A stretch of DNA of 64,000 nt from Paracyclopina nana (lineage: Eukaryota; Arthropoda; Copepoda; Cyclopoida; Cyclopettidae), in assembly GCA_019096065.1 (NCBI GenBank), contig JAGUCH010000009.1, positions 3,482,001 to 3,546,000 of the forward strand, in the 5' to 3' direction. Position 1 is the first letter of the stretch. Each line of letters begins with the position of its first letter. Under the pieces are notes generated by a model, which did no database searches, was not told the origin of the DNA, and saw only the letters and a program-made list of their open reading frames with translations. Made by a program: the position numbers and the translations under genes. Positions 46,028 through 60,730 of this stretch are shown here, piece after piece.

Positions 46028-48758
46028 CTAGCTGACCATGATAAAAGAGCTGTCGGCCATCTTGTTCTCAGGTGGCGACGTCGAAACTGTCGAAGAAATG
46101 GAAGAGCCATAATCTGAGTGAGAAGAGCCCAAAGGAGCTGCTGAGTCAGTGGTGGCAAAGCGTAAAATGTAGTTGGGAACGATTTTCTCCAATTGTGATA
46201 CACAAATCGCAATGTCACTCTGTGAAGGAAAAAATAATGCTATTAGTCATTTGTCAGCTGTCGCGCGTGCGCTCACAACGCAGCTGCTGCTCTCCGCGCG
46301 CGCTTGTGAAATGTAAACAAATTCTTACGGATATTGCACTGATGGACTGATAGAGCTTTTTGTTGAGCTCTTCGTCCACTTGCGACTTGGAGAATCTTGA
46401 AAGCACGAGTTGGATGGTGGAGGCTGCCAGTAAGCTTGGATTCAAGTATGAAAATGTGTACTCTGTCACAGCCAAAGCGAGAATGGTCTCCATGCGGATC
46501 CTGAGCTCGTCCATTTGAGCCTCGGTGATGAGCTTGTCAATGCCCAGTCGTAATAAAATGTGGTCTAAAAAGTCCATGGGAGTTGCAGTGGAAATTTCCC
46601 ACTGAAGTTGTTGCAAAACGAGCAGTTCACAATCCTGGAAAAAGCAACGCATGGTCAGTCAGTTTGTCAACCAAGAAAACACAGCTAAAAGACAAAGGTC
46701 CATATATTTCACCAGCTAATTGCCATCCCCCCAAAATTATCCTGCATATTCTGAGTTAACGTTGTGCGGAAAAAGGGCATGTCCAGTTCGGGTCAAATGT
46801 TGGTAATTTTTCACCCTCGTAGCCTGAGAATTCTTTGGTTGTTCATGTCTGGTCTTAGTTATGTAGGAATCCTCTTCATTAGTACACCTCGTCTCGTCGG
46901 TATTCATGGGCAGAAGAGAGTGTCAAAAAAAGCGCCCAGTTTTTCTCAGTTTTTTGGGGGCCAGGGGTTGACGAACGATGTTTTTAAGGCGCCACAAGAC
47001 CGGGGACCCAACCCACCACCCTGCAAACTTCCACTGCGGGGTCACCTTGAGCCTCAAAAGTGCTCAAAAATAAGTCTCGAAAGTTCCAAAAAAGGCCGAA
47101 TTATCGATGGAAGAGCCCAATATTTTCTGGGGCATAATTAGGTATTTTTGAAGGTATTTGAAATCCCCAGTGTGAGTCGCCACTGTTGCCGTCGTAAATT
47201 AGGGAAGAAACAGCTTCAGTTCTCACACGAAAAAGCCGAAAAAAGATACACATCTTCACGTGGCCCATACAAAATCTATAAGTTTGGACTTTTTTCCAGG
47301 GGATCCCCACCCACAATTCTCCTGGCTTAACATAGCAGTTTGTTGTGACCTGACCAACAACAAAGTCCAATTGTTCTGGAATCTGGACATGCGACTTTTT
47401 TCAGCTTTTTTTAGGGGGCCAGTCTATACCTGTTCGCTGTTGTCTGCCTGGAAATTGGCAATAAAAATTCTTGAATGGATTTTCAGAAGAGCACACACAC
47501 AATGATGATGCCAATCTTGATGAGCTATTAAGTTGACAAGTTGTCACCCAAATTCTGTCATCTTTTTTATTTTCGCCAAAAAAAGCTGCATAGCATCAGA
47601 TCGAGCTTGATGAGGACAAAAAGTGGTCTCAAATGACGAACTGCTTCTCAAGGGTTTTTCACTATTTTCTGCCGCAAGCAAGGGCGGAAATGTCAAGATG
47701 AGCCTAATATCTCAATTTGTATAATGCTGTTCCAAAAAATACAGAAATATGGAGCAAAGTGTCTGATTTCATGCCACCACCATATATAATGGAGGATTTT
47801 GTATCACGTGCTCAATATCAACTGCAGCCATATCTGTCATCTGGATATGAATTTTCAGACGCGACGTCTCGACGAAAAAACAATTAGTTGTTTCCCATTT
47901 CTGTTTCGTACAAGCTCACACCCTCAGCTGTTTCATCAAATGTTAGCACAGGGCTTTTACCTTATTTGGCCAGTTGGAAGTACAAATGATTTTGAAGGGG
48001 TTGTTGAGAACCTGAGCCCTAATCGTGGGAATTCTGATGATCATCCCCTAACTAGCTAACAAGAGGGAATCTCTCTTAATTAGAGCTTGTATAAGACAAT
48101 AAAAAATAAGGAGAAGGGCTCAATTAATTGACTGGGTATATAATTGAGCCACAATAAATAAGGTACACTTCTTGATACGAATCTTGATATTGAAAAGCCT
48201 CCAGACTGATTAATGAGCCATAACTCAGCCCAAAAACATAAAAAAATGCAGCCCCAAATAATAAATATCGATGCATACCCGAATTTCCTCCGGGGTGACG
48301 CTGTTGTCAGTGTAGAAGATGAGCCTTTCTCCTGGCAAGGGCACAGTCTCTTTGAATTTGGAGCTGATGAGCAAGCAGACTGTGCCTATCAATTGGAGCC
48401 TCGTTTTGGGCACGTTGTGCACTTTGGCGAGAAATCGGTCCAAAAAGTTGACTGCCATGAGGAAGACGTCGGGAGAGCATCCACATTCTTGGCACACTTG
48501 GAGCATCCACTCGGTGACCAATTTGCGCATGGCTGGCGTCAAATCGGGCTGGCCTGCGCGTAAATAGTCCACTGTGCAGGGTGTGCATACCTCTTCCAAT
48601 TTGAGGAGGTTCTTCATCACACGATCGTCCTGGAGGAGGCAAATGTCCTTCACTGCTTTCACTGGCACCTCTTTGGCCACGACGAGTGGAGCTGCTTTCT
48701 CCTCGACTTCAGTGGGAGACTTTTCCACGCTAAGCTCTTCATCGCACGTCAGATCCAT
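46028..48758 (-). CDS. CycD: D-type cyclin, copy C (three exons, 325 aa), no TPT motif
   Basis: Exons in gene order are 48758-48279, 46634-46329 and 46219-46028. The donors are GTATGC and GTAAGA, the acceptors TTTTTCCAG and CCTTCACAG, and both introns are phase 0 at the same codons as in copies A and B. LxCxE (LTCDE) is at residues 3-7. The cyclin box includes MRKLVTEWMLQVC from residue 77 and NFLDRFLAKV. Exon 1 ends YTDNSVTPEEIR, very close to YTDNS-RPEEL in vertebrate D cyclins. Exon 2 begins DCELLVLQQLQWEIS. The Ser/Thr-rich tail (SSISSTVSTSPPENK) has no TPT degron. The ATG at 48758 was preferred to one ten codons upstream because it puts LxCxE at the family position and has A at -3. Intron 1 is 1.64 kb. 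The protein should pair with CDK4/6 in G1. Confidence 0.93.
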
Positions 48759-51700
48759 TATGACATGTTGTCCCCACCGATGTCGCAACAGGTTTGAATG
48801 AAAAGTGGAGGAAAAATTGAGCTCCAGAAACGCAGCTCTCTCAGCTGTTGTTTAAGGAAGCGCACCTCGCTTCAGTTGAGTCAAGTGGGAATAGGGCGGT
48901 CAAAACCGGGCGCCGCAGACTCGAAATCGGGAATTTCAACAGCATTTCCAATATTGCAACCTAGCTTAAAAACTTTGGTGGTCACATATCGAGTTTACTT
49001 TTTTCTATCCAAAAGAATTCAACGTTTTCAAATGTGGTCTAGTTGAACAGATTTTTGGGCCCTTTACCTACTTAGTAGTTAAAATTTCGTTATTTTGGTA
49101 GAATATGATCATCCAAAAAAATTAATAACGTTCAATTAGACAATTAAAAAAAGGTCTTGTGGTACATTGCAAAATAAAACCAAGTATGGGAAAAAATCTC
49201 GTCAGATTGCTGATTTTTTTAAATAGAATAGTTGGCTATTAAATGTTCATGCTGGCGAAAAGGGCGTTAATCAAGGACAAGTTAAAGCTCCTTTGGTTTT
49301 GATATTTTTAATGCTTCGAGGATTTTGATGCGACATTTCTTTAAATGTTTCAATAAAGTAAGAAAATAAGGAAATTCTCAGAAATTCCGGAGTGAGGAAA
49401 CACTAACGTACAGCACGGGCACAACCCCCAATTTCACTATAGGACTAAAATTCGCGCTAAAGATTCAAAACTGAATTCTTGCTTAATTGGTATTTATCAT
49501 TTCAAGTTATTGAAGATACTTGAAGTTTGCAGTAATTTTTTAAAGGGATAATTCCCCACAGTGCTGCTGTTGCCCTGCTCTTCCTTTTGGAGGGAAATCT
49601 TGGCTCCAAGACAGCCCCTTTTAACCGTCAGTTCGAGCTTTATGCTGCAAAAATGATCAATATCTTATTGGCGTTCTACCGGTTTTTATGACCAGTCCAT
49701 TAAATATTAATTATTGAATTCACACAGGCACTTTGCACACGTACACCTGCACGCGCAGACGCCTGCAACTAACGAGTTTTTTCAGCTCAGTGCGTTGACG
49801 ATGCTCAAATTGTCTCTAGCTGAAATAATGCCAACGTGGACCTGTTTATGCATTTTAAATGGTCGTGCGTTCATTAAAATCACCAGATATTGTGCAAATT
49901 GGACATAATTGATTTTTTTGCCAATTTGCACTTGAGGGCAATTCATGCTAAAAAGGATAAGATAAAGCGATTCCTCAGTGAGCCAAAAACTGATTCTTTT
50001 TATTGTCAAACTGCTTTTCGAATCAGCAAGAAAGCTCAAAAGCTTCAACTTCCTTGTGTTTTTATGGAACTCTCTTTTATTGTAGTACTAGTGCAGTGAG
50101 CTGGCTGCAAAGCTCATCAATTTTTACAAGATGTTTCTAAGCTTCCGTATTGCTTTTTCTCAAGGAGAGCATTGACCATTGGTCATTGACATTTTCCTCC
50201 ATATGTTGTAAAATTACTAGCAGTAATAGCAGTTCAACGTCCTGGACATTCACATTTAGGTGAAAAAAACACATGCTGAGGGGAAATGTGATCTGAAATA
50301 TAATTCAGCGTGGTCAATCCTTCGTCTAAATGCAAATTCATTCCCCCTAAAAACTTTTTGGGGAGAAACAATGGAATTCACCTTAATTCACCCCAGGAGA
50401 GATTCCTTCTTTTATTTTCAGGGCAAAAAATGGATTGAAGTCAAGGCCCAAGGGGTCCAGACACCATTGTCTACTGGACTTTATGAGTTGGAAAAAACCA
50501 TGAATTTCACCCAGCCCTAAATGCATAAAACAAATAGCAAAAGAAGGCTTCAATAAGAAGACAATTCATTTAGGCAACAAAATTGGAAATTCCTGAATGG
50601 ACAATCAAACCACTTGAACTTTTTCAAAACTCTTTTACTTTGAAGCAGAACAAGGTTTTTTTTCCATTCTTCATACTATAGCAGCAGCCATTTTAGGATA
50701 AGTACTATTAAAATTACAATTGAGGTTCAATGTCAGCCCTCCTATGGTTAAGCTGGAATTTTTATGACGGCTCAACACACCAAAATAATTATAATTCATG
50801 CCAAGTCCAATTTGAAGTTTATGTAAAAAATGGCCAGCAAGCAGCATATGCAGATTTTTTTCATGGCAACACAACAGTGTAAATATTGTCAGTGGATATT
50901 CAATACCCGAATATTTAGTGAGGACAAACCAGTCTATTCTTTTTGCAGCTGCCTGCTGAAAGTCTAGACCTTGGGGTCGTCCCCAAAACTGAGTTGACAC
51001 AATGGTTGTACTTGCAATGCTTAGCTTCAGGATCAGAATTCGATCCTTAATGAGATTTGGCTGTGTCACGTGCTTCAAAAAAGTGGCTCAGATTCCTTTT
51101 GGAGATACTTTGTTGGGTAAGTTCCCCCCTTCAGGTTAAAAAAGGCATGTGTTGTTGCTTTTAATACTTGATAAAAGTAGTTTTTCATGCTTTGCAGCTG
51201 CCTTCAAAAAATCCCTTCTTCAATAGATCATTCGGTCTCTTCAATCAGCTATCACCAATCATCATAGACAGGAGTCAATGGAACAGAAAAGAGCCATGGA
51301 AAAAAGGATTTTCTGTCCTTAGATCAGAGCCTGCAAACAGAAATTGAACTAGGCTTGAATTACAAGAATGATGGCTATCTTACGTTTGAAAAAAGTAGCA
51401 CTCATACGAAGATCATAAGAATTTGTGATCATAATCGAAGATCGCTTCACACGTGCTAGAATACCAAAATGATGGCACAAACCTCGTTCATGGCTAATTA
51501 TCACTCATTCTTGACATTGTCACCTTTTCTACAAATACCCTCTTCAATCTTGATCGACGTGAGACTTTTCCTAAATAATTCACCAACCATTTTTCATCAT
51601 TTTTAGCCTTGCGCCAGTAGTTGTTTTTACGAAGTAATTTTTAATTTTGACATTTTTTAAAAAGATAGCTTGGGAAATACGCCAAGCTGTCAATCAGGTT

Positions 51701-54700
51701 TGGGATTTTATGAGAGAATTAAAAAAAATATATATCCAGCTATTTGAGTGCATTAATGGACCCGGTTCATTTTAGCCAAGTCTAGAGGTATCGCTAGACA
51801 CACAAGGTAAATTAGGAGCATAGATGTCGAAAACCAGTTAAAATGCCAAGCAGTCCTTACAGCATCGGTGATAACATCGAAAAAAATGGTCGGCCATTAT
51901 TTGTTCATCATTGGAGCTCGTGCCATTCAAGGCAGCTGCTCAAAAACAATCAGAATCAACAAACACACTGTGGGAAAATGGAGCAAATATGCTGAAAATA
52001 CTGACATTAAATCTGATTGGCCCTGAAGAGGGCTCCTCTTCATGAGCTGGAAATGATTTAAAACTTTTTTAAGAACTTTGTAAGATTCGCTAATAAAAAA
52101 GATTGAAAGGCTCGTTTTCTGGGCGACCTTGATGTAACCAAAGTTTTGTCAGCATTTCAATTAAGAGCCACCTGCCTTTCGTGAGAAGAAAAAATAAAAA
52201 GGGGAATTTCGGGGGGCTAGAAGCAATAAGGGCCAAGCCACAAATTAAGGCAAAGGTGAGAAAGAAGAAGATCTGAAGAAGTCATTTTGAGCAGCTTTAG
52301 CAAGAAAGCAACAGTGTGTGGTCCTTCCTTTTTTCCATTTGACATCTTCATTTTTGAATTGACACAATGGGTTCAGATCAGCAGGGGTAGCAAAGGGTGT
52401 GATGGCATCATTATTCGTTCTCACGAGCAAACATCTTTTTTTCACTCAGGGCCACCATGATTGTGTCTGATGTCAATTAGGGTGCACCATTCAAAGTCAG
52501 TGAATAAAAAAAGCTTAGAAATCAAGTCAATTTGATCATCATTAGGCACAGCACATCAACCCTGATTTGGCAACTGTAATTAGGTGAAAGAATGCAGACA
52601 CCTTTAAAAAATGTTGCCTTTTAGCCATGTTGCACCAGCTCAGTCGCTTTCCTCTTTTTGCAATGGCACCCTCGACGCATTCCAGCAGTAATTAGAACCT
52701 TGTAATTCAAAAGTAGCCAGAAGTGTCTTTCCCACGCCCAAAGATCAGAAAATGAGACCTCCAATGATGCTCTGGTGTGCCTATTTTTTTCATGGACGTA
52801 GTAGAGGCATGATTATGGCCTAAGGTAGTTCATTTTTCGACCACAGTAATAACTTTAAACTTGATCATCACTGTTGCACCTCGACGTGTTTATGATTGCG
52901 ATAGATTCATCTTTTGTCTTAACCTTCAAAAAGTCGTTCATAACTTCCACTCTGGGAAGATTCCCTTGTAAAAGTCACCCTTATAAGGGTATGACTCTAA
53001 TATTTTTCTTCAAAACTTAATAGGTTATGAAGCTTTCAGTAGCTTTTGTAACTTCAATGTTTGTCATTTGATGAGCCAACTGTGCACAAAGTCATTCAAA
53101 AACCGTTGATTCCAGCTGAAGCACCTCCTAATAACTGATAATTTCGATTATCATGGTGGCCCTGTAATGAATGAAAAATGAAAAAAAACTGCCTATATAC
53201 GTGTGGTTGTTTACAATTTATCCAGATCCATGGGGAACAAAACAGACATGATTTAATTTTTTTAACGTGAAAAGAGCCAGAATGTTAAAAGTGAGAATTG
53301 GTAAAGGCCGGTTTTGCAGTTTCATTCAAGAATTTTTCCACGGAAAAGTATGGTTGGGTCATGTCTGAACATGTAATGTACAATTACAAATCATGCTAGC
53401 CACGGGTTATCCTTGAAAAAGAAACACATGTACATTATTTAGTAATGGAGCTCAAGAGTTAAAGACCGTAACTAGTTATTGATATATGGGCGAGCAAATT
53501 CTTCCAGACTCAAATTAATGCCAATAAATCTCCCTTTTCGAGCCTCTGAGGCATTTCCCAGGCTTTGCAGGGTCACTTAAATGCTAGAGTGCAAAAACTG
53601 TGTCATTTTTTGCACACTTGCCAAATGGAAAATGGGCCCAGACTCTGGTTTTTTGCTGGCTTGCTGGTGCAAAAACGAGGCTGAAGGCTAGCATTCCCAA
53701 AATTGACCATAGTTCATGATTTTCTGCATCAAAAAGAACATTTTATCTATGGCTGGCATCACTCCATTTTTTAAGAGAATGAATGAAATGACTGCATCAT
53801 CGCGCCAGTCTTTTGAACTCTTTTTCTCACGTTGCAGTGGGCACAAAGGGGTTGAAAAAGGCCTGAGGGAAATAGTTCTGACTATATGCCTAAAACAATT
53901 ATGGGCCCCCATGAAAAGCATTCCTGAGAGTTAAACAACCTCACTTATCATAATTGGGGCTGAATTCTGCCTACGTACGTGGTATTTCTGGAAATATTTA
54001 TTTTGCTTCTACATTAAGGCTAGCCCCGAATTATCAAAGTTGCTCAAAAGGCCATTTTTCATGACCAAGGTCACAAGGAGTTTTCTTGAGCTTCTTGGCA
54101 ATTACAAGCATTTTCGCCACGCCTACTCAAAATTATGGTAGTAGCTTGATGAAGGGACCTTTATCTTCACACCTAGGTCATTTTTTCACTAATCAGCGTG
54201 AGTTTTGCTCATTAACTGCTCACCAGCAGACAGCCAACCACAAAAAGACCAATCTACATACCTCCAATTTCGACCATTGTTGTCAAAACTCTAGAGAATC
54301 ATTATATGGGTACCAGAGGAAAAGCCTCAAATTGACTAATGACTGGAAAACCTTTGAAAATTCCAGGCTGCATTTTTTTTCAAAGCTCTAGCCGCAAAGA
54401 AGTCAAAGTCTAGACCACCACAAGAAGGCCCAACATTATTGATGTTCAATTTACTCTAAATAAAATTATACTAAAGATTGTTATCTTTGCTTTTATGGAA
54501 ACTGGCATAAAGCTGGGATTTTAATTAGATTCCCATACCCAAATCAAGCCCAAAGGCAACTCTGCCATCATAAAATACTATACATAGGGACCACAGCTAT
54601 GTCGATATCAAGTCCTTAGGGCTTTGAAAAGATCTGAAAATGGCTATGGTTCCCACCCACTTATTAAAGCCAAGAGTTAGCTAGGAAGAACCTGGCCATG

Positions 54701-57700
54701 ATCTTCAAATAATCAAACTTGTAAATTGACCTCAAGGTTCTTGTGAGAGCTGCAAACTATAGCAATATTCAAATGAGCTCAACTAGCATGGGGTAATTTT
54801 AGACTTGCTTTGGAAATTGGACTTTGAAGCACTACTTGAATTCACAACTCCACACACAGGTGGTTTTCATTAAGGCTCAGTATGAATCTCAGAAACTACT
54901 CAATTGAGCAGGGCTGGAATGCAATTAAAAAAACTAAATCTGAATTGTGACTGGAGGCCATCTACATGAGCAAGCTCAACACTTCATCAATAAAAAAATC
55001 AAGGCATCATTTATCTTATGGCAAAGAATTCCTGATTTCTGAGCATTCTTTTGTGTAACTCAAGTTAATTACTTTGATATAGAAAAAGTCACTATACCAC
55101 CTACAGGGCGTGACATACTCTGGTAATTTGACCTGAAATACAAAGTCAGCTAGGGGACTTAAAATCACTTTGGCCTCCAAATTAAAAAACAAAGTGGATT
55201 CACTCTCATTTAACCTTGGAAAAGCTGTCTTTTGCATCATCAGCTAAAGTCAATTAGTAAAAGTAAGTATATGCATTTTTTGCAGGCTCTCTTGCAGAGG
55301 TTATGAGTCAATTTGTTGCACATCATAAAAGTTGGCCCATGGGCTATATTCTATTCAAAAATGGCTAAATTAGTGCCAAAAATAATTAATGTCTTGCTAA
55401 TAGTGCAAACTTCTATATTTTATGGCACAGCATGCCTAAGACTCGTTAATTGCTAACTAACCTCTGTAAGATGGCTCAATAATCCCCTAGGTTTGCATGT
55501 CAGAGAAGCCATTTTTTGGCTACATTCAATATATGGACATGCTGAAACCTCCTTAAAGAGCACAAGGGGCAAAATTGGACCAAAAACATCCTATCAGAGC
55601 ACAATCGTTGGCCCAAAAAGCTAAAGTTTGATCACCTGATGCATTTTTCGGCCACAATTAAAAGCTGTACATTTTGGAAAAGCCCAATAAGGTTCACAGT
55701 GAGAAAGTAGAAGTAGTATAATAATTGCGGTGCTTTGAACTTAACACATTAATTTTTGGGCCATTCAATCTCCTGACCACAAAATGAGCCACTTTTTTTG
55801 AGAGCATGGTAGCTACCTTCACATGGAAGACAGACAAAGTTTGCCGACCTTAAGTCCCTCTTTTTGGAATTTTCGGCCTTATCTACGACTCATTTAACAT
55901 TTTGGCCGAGAATGAATGAATTATTTTAGCCCCTCAAGCGGAGCAGTTTTGAGTTTGAGGCGTCAGAAAATGGTAAACATTTAAAGCGTCTAAATGTTTT
56001 TGTTAATTGGAGTCTTCTCGGTCAAAATTGAGGCTTTGGTACATTTGCATGACAATGATTGTCATGTTGAGAAGAATGAGGAGCAAGAAAACAATGCTAT
56101 TGAAGAATGGAGAGAAGAGAAAAGGTCGTAGAGGCCAAGGCCAATTTCTGGAATGATGGACTAGCCATTGTGTATCTAATCAGTATTAATGAGGCGATAA
56201 ATGATAATAAAAATTCGCGTGCGCGGCCTCGCAATAACAGCATAAATTGTTGATCTTTGCAAAAATTGCACTTTTGCCAATTGGTAGCCAAAATAACAAT
56301 TGCTGACTGGATCTCGGGGTTAGCAACGAACTTTCTTGATGCTAAGAGGCGCGAATCAACGGCAAAATGCTGATTTTGTTTTTATTTATCTCGCAGCGCT
56401 GCGAGCAGTTAAAATCAAAACAAACAACAATTAAGAAAACAGAGCGTGTGAGGATTCTGGCGGAAAATGAGGTAAGACAGATTATTTCCATTTTTGCATC
56501 ATTTCAATGAAGTGGCGAGTAGGCTTTTGAAGGATCAGGAGCAAATTTGCACATTCTTGAGTACATTGTGGCCATATTTACCACGCGTTACTAAGGGTTT
56601 CAATTTTGCTGGGTGAAAGCGTGACTTATAATAATAGACTGAGATGGATGTGACATTTCCTACTGGCTGTCAAACATTTTCCAGGTCAATTTATTTGAGG
56701 GTCAACAATTGAGGAGCTGCTGCAAACTTTCTTCGCCTCAAGAATTTCTCTTTTTGAATAGAGGCCTCTTTTTCCCTGGCTGGCAACTTTGAATGGGATC
56801 TTTAGCCACACGTATTAAGGACTAGAGTTAAGAGCACCTTTTTCCGAACGATATTCATGGTTGTCATTGGTGATCTGGGTTTCTGGGTCAGTCTGTTGAT
56901 GCAGTCAAAATGCAGAACAAACGCATATTACCAACAATGCGAGGTAAACACCTGGTGGTCAACATCATTTTCTGATGTTCAAAGGCTTAATGATCTTTTG
57001 TCTCTTTGTGTAATGATGTTTGAAAAGCGTAAAAAGTAGTCCACTCATTGATGGCTGTAGCATCATCATCAAAAGTGGAGCAATGAAACATCACAATAAT
57101 TGAGAAAATGATGTTTAGATGGCTTTACAATTGTTTGAGTCACATCAAGAAAATCCATGTGCTAAACATGTGTTTGCTTTTCTGAATTGGATTTGACAAG
57201 AGCATAGTAGTGGATTGAATTATGCATGCTCAGCTGCAATTGAAATTACATTTGAATGGCCAACTTCTATATACTGCATTGGTAAGTGGTTCCATTCACC
57301 TTTTATTTGGACTCTTCTCGAATTTCTCCTTTGATATTCAATTCATTCAAAGGGGTGTATGGCGAAAAAAAAGCCAAGTCCAGCTGCTGCTAATACCATA
57401 TCTTTTTTGCCAAGTCATTGAGATTCATTTCAGCCTATCTAATTCTGCATTTGAAATTTGAATTTCATAGTGCACAGAAGGGAGAGTGGATTCTCAAGGA
57501 TTTTAAATGGTCACTGAGTTGGAATTTTGGTCTGAAAAAGGAACAACGACCTATTTATGAGCCTTTGAGCTTGAGCCAACCTGACAATCATGGTCAAGGA
57601 CAAACCAGGCTATTCCCAAGATCTTTTGTACATAATTAAAGGACTGAAACGGGTCCATTTAAAACTGGACTGGAAAAAAACTACTATCAGCAAATCAACT

Positions 57701-60700
57701 GTATTTCAAGCATCATTCACATTCTAAGCATGCACAAGGCAAGATTATACTAAACAAACCTGAGGCTACCACGTGGGCATTAAATATGGGGTTTAATGAG
57801 CTGGAAACCTTTTAAAAAGTGGGATTTTCCATCCTTTGATGTGGACATTTGGTCCATCATTGTGTGAGCTGATCATCAGCTTGAAGCCATAATAATTATT
57901 TGAGAAAGTAGCCGCGCGCTACCCATATGTTCTCAACATGCATGAAAAGCATCGAGCAGCAATTTATTTCACAATGTCTGACCTTGTTTTCTGGGCTTTT
58001 AAACCAAGGCTAAGCCTTGGTGTGTGGCAAATTGTTTTAGGGCAGACAAAGCTTCCATATATTGCCTGCAGACAGGGAGATTGAGCCAGCTACCAATTGC
58101 ATGATTTCCCACTGCTGCACTGAATTGACATTTAAGTTGAATTATCGAATTATTTCACTGGAGCGTTCTGCTAGAGCAAAATAACAGTAATCCAAAGTCT
58201 AAATACAGCTTAGCAGATGCAACATTTATCCATGCTGCAAGGATTATATCGCGAAACTCGGCCATTCACAATTGTCAAAGCAGTTTTGTAAGCTCTGAAA
58301 GAAATCCAACTGCATGGGTACATAAAAGTGTCATATCAATCTGATGTATTTGTTTTTGCCATAAGCTGCTTTTCAGCACCTGCTAGCTTCTATAACTGCT
58401 GTAAGGGCTAAATGTCCAGGCACATAAACTGAATATATAGATGGAAAAAGCCCTTTATCTGCTCCTTTTGTCAACATAAAATATCAGCTCACATAAAAAA
58501 TAACGATTATTGAGTATCAAATGAGTCGAGCACACCTCACAAATTTCCCCAATTTGCCAAGCTGGCTTTAATTGACGCCATTTTTTGCCTCTTGCTGATA
58601 AATCTGATATGCGGAATTACTATCTAGCCGATGTTGACCAGCAGGTGGCACTCCAATCAGAAAAGGGCTCACGGTTGACAAAGAAATATAATTGTTGGTA
58701 GAAGCAGGACAATTTTTTGCTCACAGAAAAGGTCAATTTTCAATTTGTTTCAGCTACAAGAAGAGGCTCTTTGACAAAAAAGTGTTGCTTCACTCAGACC
58801 ACCCAAAAGTTAATATGGAATTTTTGCCTTTCAAGAGGTTGGACCACTTATGAAAATAATGAGAGCAGCAACTCTTTTTTCCCCTTCCTTGCCTTGTCTG
58901 TATTATCTGGCCAAAAATCTGGAAAGATTTTCAGGAGAGCAGTAGTACTAAATGAATGACACAACTTGGAATTGAATTTTCGGATAGCTGCTGTACTCTA
59001 AAAGCTCTCCAAGTGATTTTTATCTTTTATGGGGAAGTTCACAGTGGGAAAGCACAGTGGTCTGAAGCATGCTTAAAGTTTGTCAATTGTCTGCTGTAGA
59101 CTTCCAGTTTTTTCCTTTAAATCCCAAGTTGCCAGCATTCACACTTTTGGATACATGCTTCAGTTTTGAAGGTCGATCTCCATGCGATCAAATCTCCGTG
59201 GAGAGATTAGGGATGGGTCTATAATACAAGCAGACTGTATGATTAAAGCCAAATGTAAGTTTGTTGTGTCTGAAGTCTTCTTCCAAGACATCAAGGCCAA
59301 TCATAAGGAACAAGACTGAAACTTCTTGGAGAAATCATTCATTTTCTGTTCTACTTGCTCAAAATGCTGAATAGCTCGCTTTCAGTAGTTTGTGGCCAAA
59401 TTGGCTACTTTTGATGAGCTGAATTTTGATGATGACGGCAAGAACATCTCACTTTATAAATCTCTTGGTCAACTTTTTGAGAGAAGTCTGGGAACCTCCC
59501 ACAATAAACATCTGCTATGTTTAGTTTCCATACAGGCCCCCATTTGAGCATCATGATATACAATATATAAGCTGGGCTAAAGGGGGGACATTATCTCCCA
59601 AAAAATGAGTGTTTTTCAGACAAAAAGGGTCTATGACCGTCTAGCTCGCTCCAAAAACCTGGAAATTCAATCACACTTACGTCTCATTTTGTCCATAAAA
59701 TGTAAAGTCTCTCTGCCTTGATGTCACTGCACAAATAAATAATGAATTGTGGCCATTTTGGCTCGTGGTTTGGTCAAAATTGGGAGATTATACGCTGTTG
59801 CAGCTGCCTGCTTTTTCTAAAATAGATTTTACTCAATTGGCTTTTTTGTAGCTTGTAAGCAATAGGCAAATTAGGGTTTTGTTGCTGAGGGTCAAAAGCC
59901 GCCTTTTGACCATGTGCAAGCTGCAACGAAAATGTATCCAAAGAGCCACCTTTTCCACTCCATAACAACAACCTCACGATTTATGGGCGATTCTTGGCGC
60001 TATCTTAATTATTTTAACACTTTGGTTTGTCAGTGGAAGTCTGATAAAGCAAGAGAGCTTCTGGTCTCCACTCTCATCTGTTTTACCCTGAAATGGCTGA
60101 AAATTCCAATTCCAAGCATCCTCAGCAATTTCAGATATTATTATCTAGATTTTTTTCAAGCCTTTCAAAATGAGTTATGCTATAACTTTTTGCCTTGGAT
60201 GACTCAGGCCAGATTTTTGGTGCTTTTAGAAGCTATAGTTGAAGTACTTAAAAGAAGATAAGTTTTTGCTGTTGAGCTTCTGCTTTTTAGAAAATATACT
60301 GCATCTGCTTTTTGGACATCTGGCCCCGGAACTGGGTGTTATTATTGTTGATGTTTTCCACTTTTGAATTCCAAACTGTTTGACATGTTTCAACAAGACT
60401 TTGATTGAGAGCTACTTTGTGTAGCAGTTGAACACCGGATACATCTGACCATGCAGTATGTGAAGGAAATAATCTAAAAATACGGCACTTTCATAGCTCA
60501 AGCTTGTTTCTCCCATGATAAATGTCACTTTGTTATCAGGCTTAAACGTGATTACTACTTGATAGTTAGTGCAATGTTTCTAACAAGAATCAGATTGCAA
60601 CTGACCTTTTACAGAAGTTCCGACGAGACAAAATGCAACCAATGGGATTATTAATTTGGCAGCAAGGTCTGCAGTCTCTGCCACGTGCCACAGCTCAATA

Positions 60701-60730
60701 ATAAACGAGATAGCTCGTTTACAACAGGCT

